A DNA stretch of 13,615 nucleotides from Kiritimatiellales bacterium. GTDB taxonomy: Bacteria > Verrucomicrobiota > Kiritimatiellia > Kiritimatiellales > Pontiellaceae. Shown here piece after piece: positions 12,039 to 13,615 of this stretch (position 1 is its first letter; every line of letters begins with the position of its first letter). The notes under the pieces are model-generated. The model did no database searches, was not told the DNA's origin, and worked only from the letters and a program-made list of their open reading frames with translations. The stretch covers positions 1-13,615 of the forward strand of contig WFRA01000404.1 in assembly GCA_015486775.1 (NCBI GenBank), read 5' to 3'. The position numbers and the translations under genes were made by a program.

Positions 12039-13615
12039 TCAGAAGCGGTGCATCAGCTTTCCGCTGACGATATAGGCTTCGTAGTCGCTACCGAACACGC
12101 CATCCAAGTCTAGCCCAAACGAGAGGGTGTCCGAATCCCACGAAGAGAAGCGCACGCCGCCGCCGAGCCGGATCAAATCCTCCTCGCGAGCCTGAATCGC
12201 GACCCCGATCGGGGTCGTGTTGCCCTGCATGACATAGGAATCGTTATCCATGTCGGAATTGAACTCGTGCAGCCAATGCACCCGCAGCTCGGGCTGGAAG
12301 CCCATTTTCAGGCTCATGCTGTCGATCAGCCGGAAGGTCGAGAAGGTGGCGCCCAGCGAGGAGAGATAGGACCACTGGTCGTAGGAGTCCCACGCCAGAT
12401 CGGGCCAGGGATCCGTCGAAGCGGCCCTTTCCGTGTAGCTTCCGCGGGTGTAGTAGGTCGTCAGAAACGAGGCCTCGGGGGTCAGCAGGAACCCCGTTCC
12501 GACATCGAATCCGTAGCCGCCACCAAGATACATGCTAAAGGTGCTCGCATCGTAGTCCGCCGAGTAGGATCCCGCAACCGCGCTGCCCTCGGTGGTCACA
12601 TCGTTGTAGGCATAGTTGATATTGAAATCCATGAACCCCTTTTCGCCGGCGATAGCGGCATAGCCCGTTCCATACAGGGAGTCGGCTCGATCCACGCCGC
12701 CGCCATCCCCCGAAAGCCTTGTGTTCGCATAGCCTCCGCCCAGTCCCAGCAAGAGCTTATCGAGCCGCTTGTCCATCCCCAGGGTGGCACCGCCGACCAC
12801 GGCATCGTACCCGACCATTCCGCCCGTGGCGTCCTGCTTGAGATAGGAGCCGTAGCCCCGACCCCAAACCTGGTAGGACGAGGGAACCTCGATCTTGTCG
12901 GAGGAGGGTCTCGGCGCATTTTCATCCAGCTGCCGCATCGACTCCCGGGCGTCCCACTTGGGGGCGCGTGCGTCGACAGCCTTCAGGGCACCGTCAAGAT
13001 CCAGCGAAGGGGCACTATTGTCCAGCTCCTTGAGCGACCCGCGCGCGTCCCACTTGGGAAGCGAGCCGTTGAGCCGATCCATTCCCCGGTTCCAGCCATC
13101 GGGACCCTGCGCGCCCTGCGGCGCGCCGGATGGCTGGCGGCCCCAGTTTTCGTGGCGCAGATAGCTACGCGTACGATCCCGGATCTGATCCGCGAACAGC
13201 CCCTGCAGCTGGATCATCGCCCCCACCATCGGGTTGTTTGCAAACTGCCCTTGAAGAATGGTGTCCGCCGCTTCCTGCGAAAGGTTCGGATCCGTGAGCG
13301 ACAGGTACTTGTCGTTGTTCGTTGGATTGGTAATATCCGTAAAGTCCGAAAACTGCTTCATGGCCGTTCCATACCCGCCGTCGCTGGGATCGAGCCCCAG
13401 CGCAATGTCGAGCGGAACAAAGCCATAGGTGCCGATCAGGTTGTTTCCAACCACACCCAGCGAAAGGCCGGCCGCCCAGCTTCCGCCGAGATACTTGACA
13501 TCCGAATCCTTGATATCCGAAACCATCGAGGTGCCCGACGCCATGGTGATCTGCTGGTTGTTCGTGATCGTGTTCACCCCGTTGACCGTCCACTTTGCAC
13601 CCTCTTCAAACACCA
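12039..13615 (-). CDS. Autotransporter, C-terminal beta-barrel and end of passenger (partial, N-terminus beyond right edge)
   Basis: The minus-strand frame is open from the right edge to a stop at 12039. The GTG at 13613 is internal, so the true start is outside. About 524 residues are seen: passenger end (about 1-150), a Pro/Gly-rich linker with short repeats (about 155-240), then a beta-barrel of about 270 residues starting near SSYQVWGRGYGSYL. The barrel has alternating strands (GGYANTRLSG, FNINYAYNDVT, PELRVHWLHEF) and ends SGKLMHRF with the terminal Phe recognised by the BAM complex. This is the standard autotransporter (type Va) barrel layout. The passenger fragment (TITNNQQITMASGTSMVSD) looks like the end of a beta-helical domain, perhaps an adhesin, but its function cannot be told from here. 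Confidence 0.9.
   Translation of the reverse strand, partial: VFEEGAKWTVNGVNTITNNQQITMASGTSMVSDIKDSDVKYLGGSWAAGLSLGVVGNNLIGTYGFVPLDIALGLDPSDGGYGTAMKQFSDFTDITNPTNNDKYLSLTDPNLSQEAADTILQGQFANNPMVGAMIQLQGLFADQIRDRTRSYLRHENWGRQPSGAPQGAQGPDGWNRGMDRLNGSLPKWDARGSLKELDNSAPSLDLDGALKAVDARAPKWDARESMRQLDENAPRPSSDKIEVPSSYQVWGRGYGSYLKQDATGGMVGYDAVVGGATLGMDKRLDKLLLGLGGGYANTRLSGDGGGVDRADSLYGTGYAAIAGEKGFMDFNINYAYNDVTTEGSAVAGSYSADYDASTFSMYLGGGYGFDVGTGFLLTPEASFLTTYYTRGSYTERAASTDPWPDLAWDSYDQWSYLSSLGATFSTFRLIDSMSLKMGFQPELRVHWLHEFNSDMDNDSYVMQGNTTPIGVAIQAREEDLIRLGGGVRFSSWDSDTLSFGLDLDGVFGSDYEAYIVSGKLMHRF
12906..13094 (-). repeat. Short peptide repeats in the autotransporter linker
   Basis: About four units of 15-17 residues follow one another between passenger and barrel. 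The clearest two are PKWDARGSLKELDNSAPSL and PKWDARESMRQLDENAPRP, with a diverged unit (DLDGALKAVDARA) between them. At the DNA level GCGTCCCACTTGGG occurs identically at 12949-12962 and 13045-13058, 96 bp (32 codons) apart, which indicates duplication. Confidence 0.8.

Overview
The window most likely comes from a Gram-negative bacterium of the PVC group, possibly Kiritimatiellota or a close relative. The signs are signal peptides, a lipobox and outer-membrane barrels combined with an RNase HIII, a flavin-dependent thymidylate synthase (ThyX), fairly high GC and a dispersed 15-bp palindrome. This placement is inference; no rRNA or other decisive marker is present.

Positions 1-3629 (minus strand, read right to left) hold a tight housekeeping cluster nadD, rsfS, cysS, tmk, holB. 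Gaps are 10 and 2 bp, followed by a TGATG junction and an ATGA overlap. holB runs off the left edge.

Positions 3668-9435 (minus strand) hold an exopolysaccharide-export module. Its order of transcription is three small secreted proteins of unknown function (147, 184 and 191 aa), an outer-membrane beta-barrel, a strong intrinsic terminator, a Wzz/BY-kinase fusion with a nine-tyrosine tail, and a short single-SLBB Wza-type lipoprotein. There is no glycosyltransferase, flippase or polymerase here, so polymer synthesis must be encoded elsewhere. I see no terminator between this module and nadD.

Positions 9546-11604 (plus strand) hold rnhC (RNase HIII) and thyX. The 286 bp between them contain a bidirectional terminator, four copies of the palindrome TTCCAANNNTTGGAA and a possible frameshifted small minus-strand gene. 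Positions 11605-12038 are non-coding, with REP-like palindromes, a direct repeat and a terminator for the next gene. Positions 12039-13615 (minus strand) hold the C-terminal part of an autotransporter whose N-terminus lies beyond the right edge.

The strongest signals beyond ordinary annotation are: seven perfect TTCCAANNNTTGGAA palindromes, inside and between genes but absent from the export module; the export module itself, with a short OPX lipoprotein beside a separate barrel and three unrecognised secreted proteins; a G10 tract in the OPX gene and two T8 tracts in a signal peptide, which could cause phase variation; and a terminator placed directly before the BY-kinase ribosome binding site.
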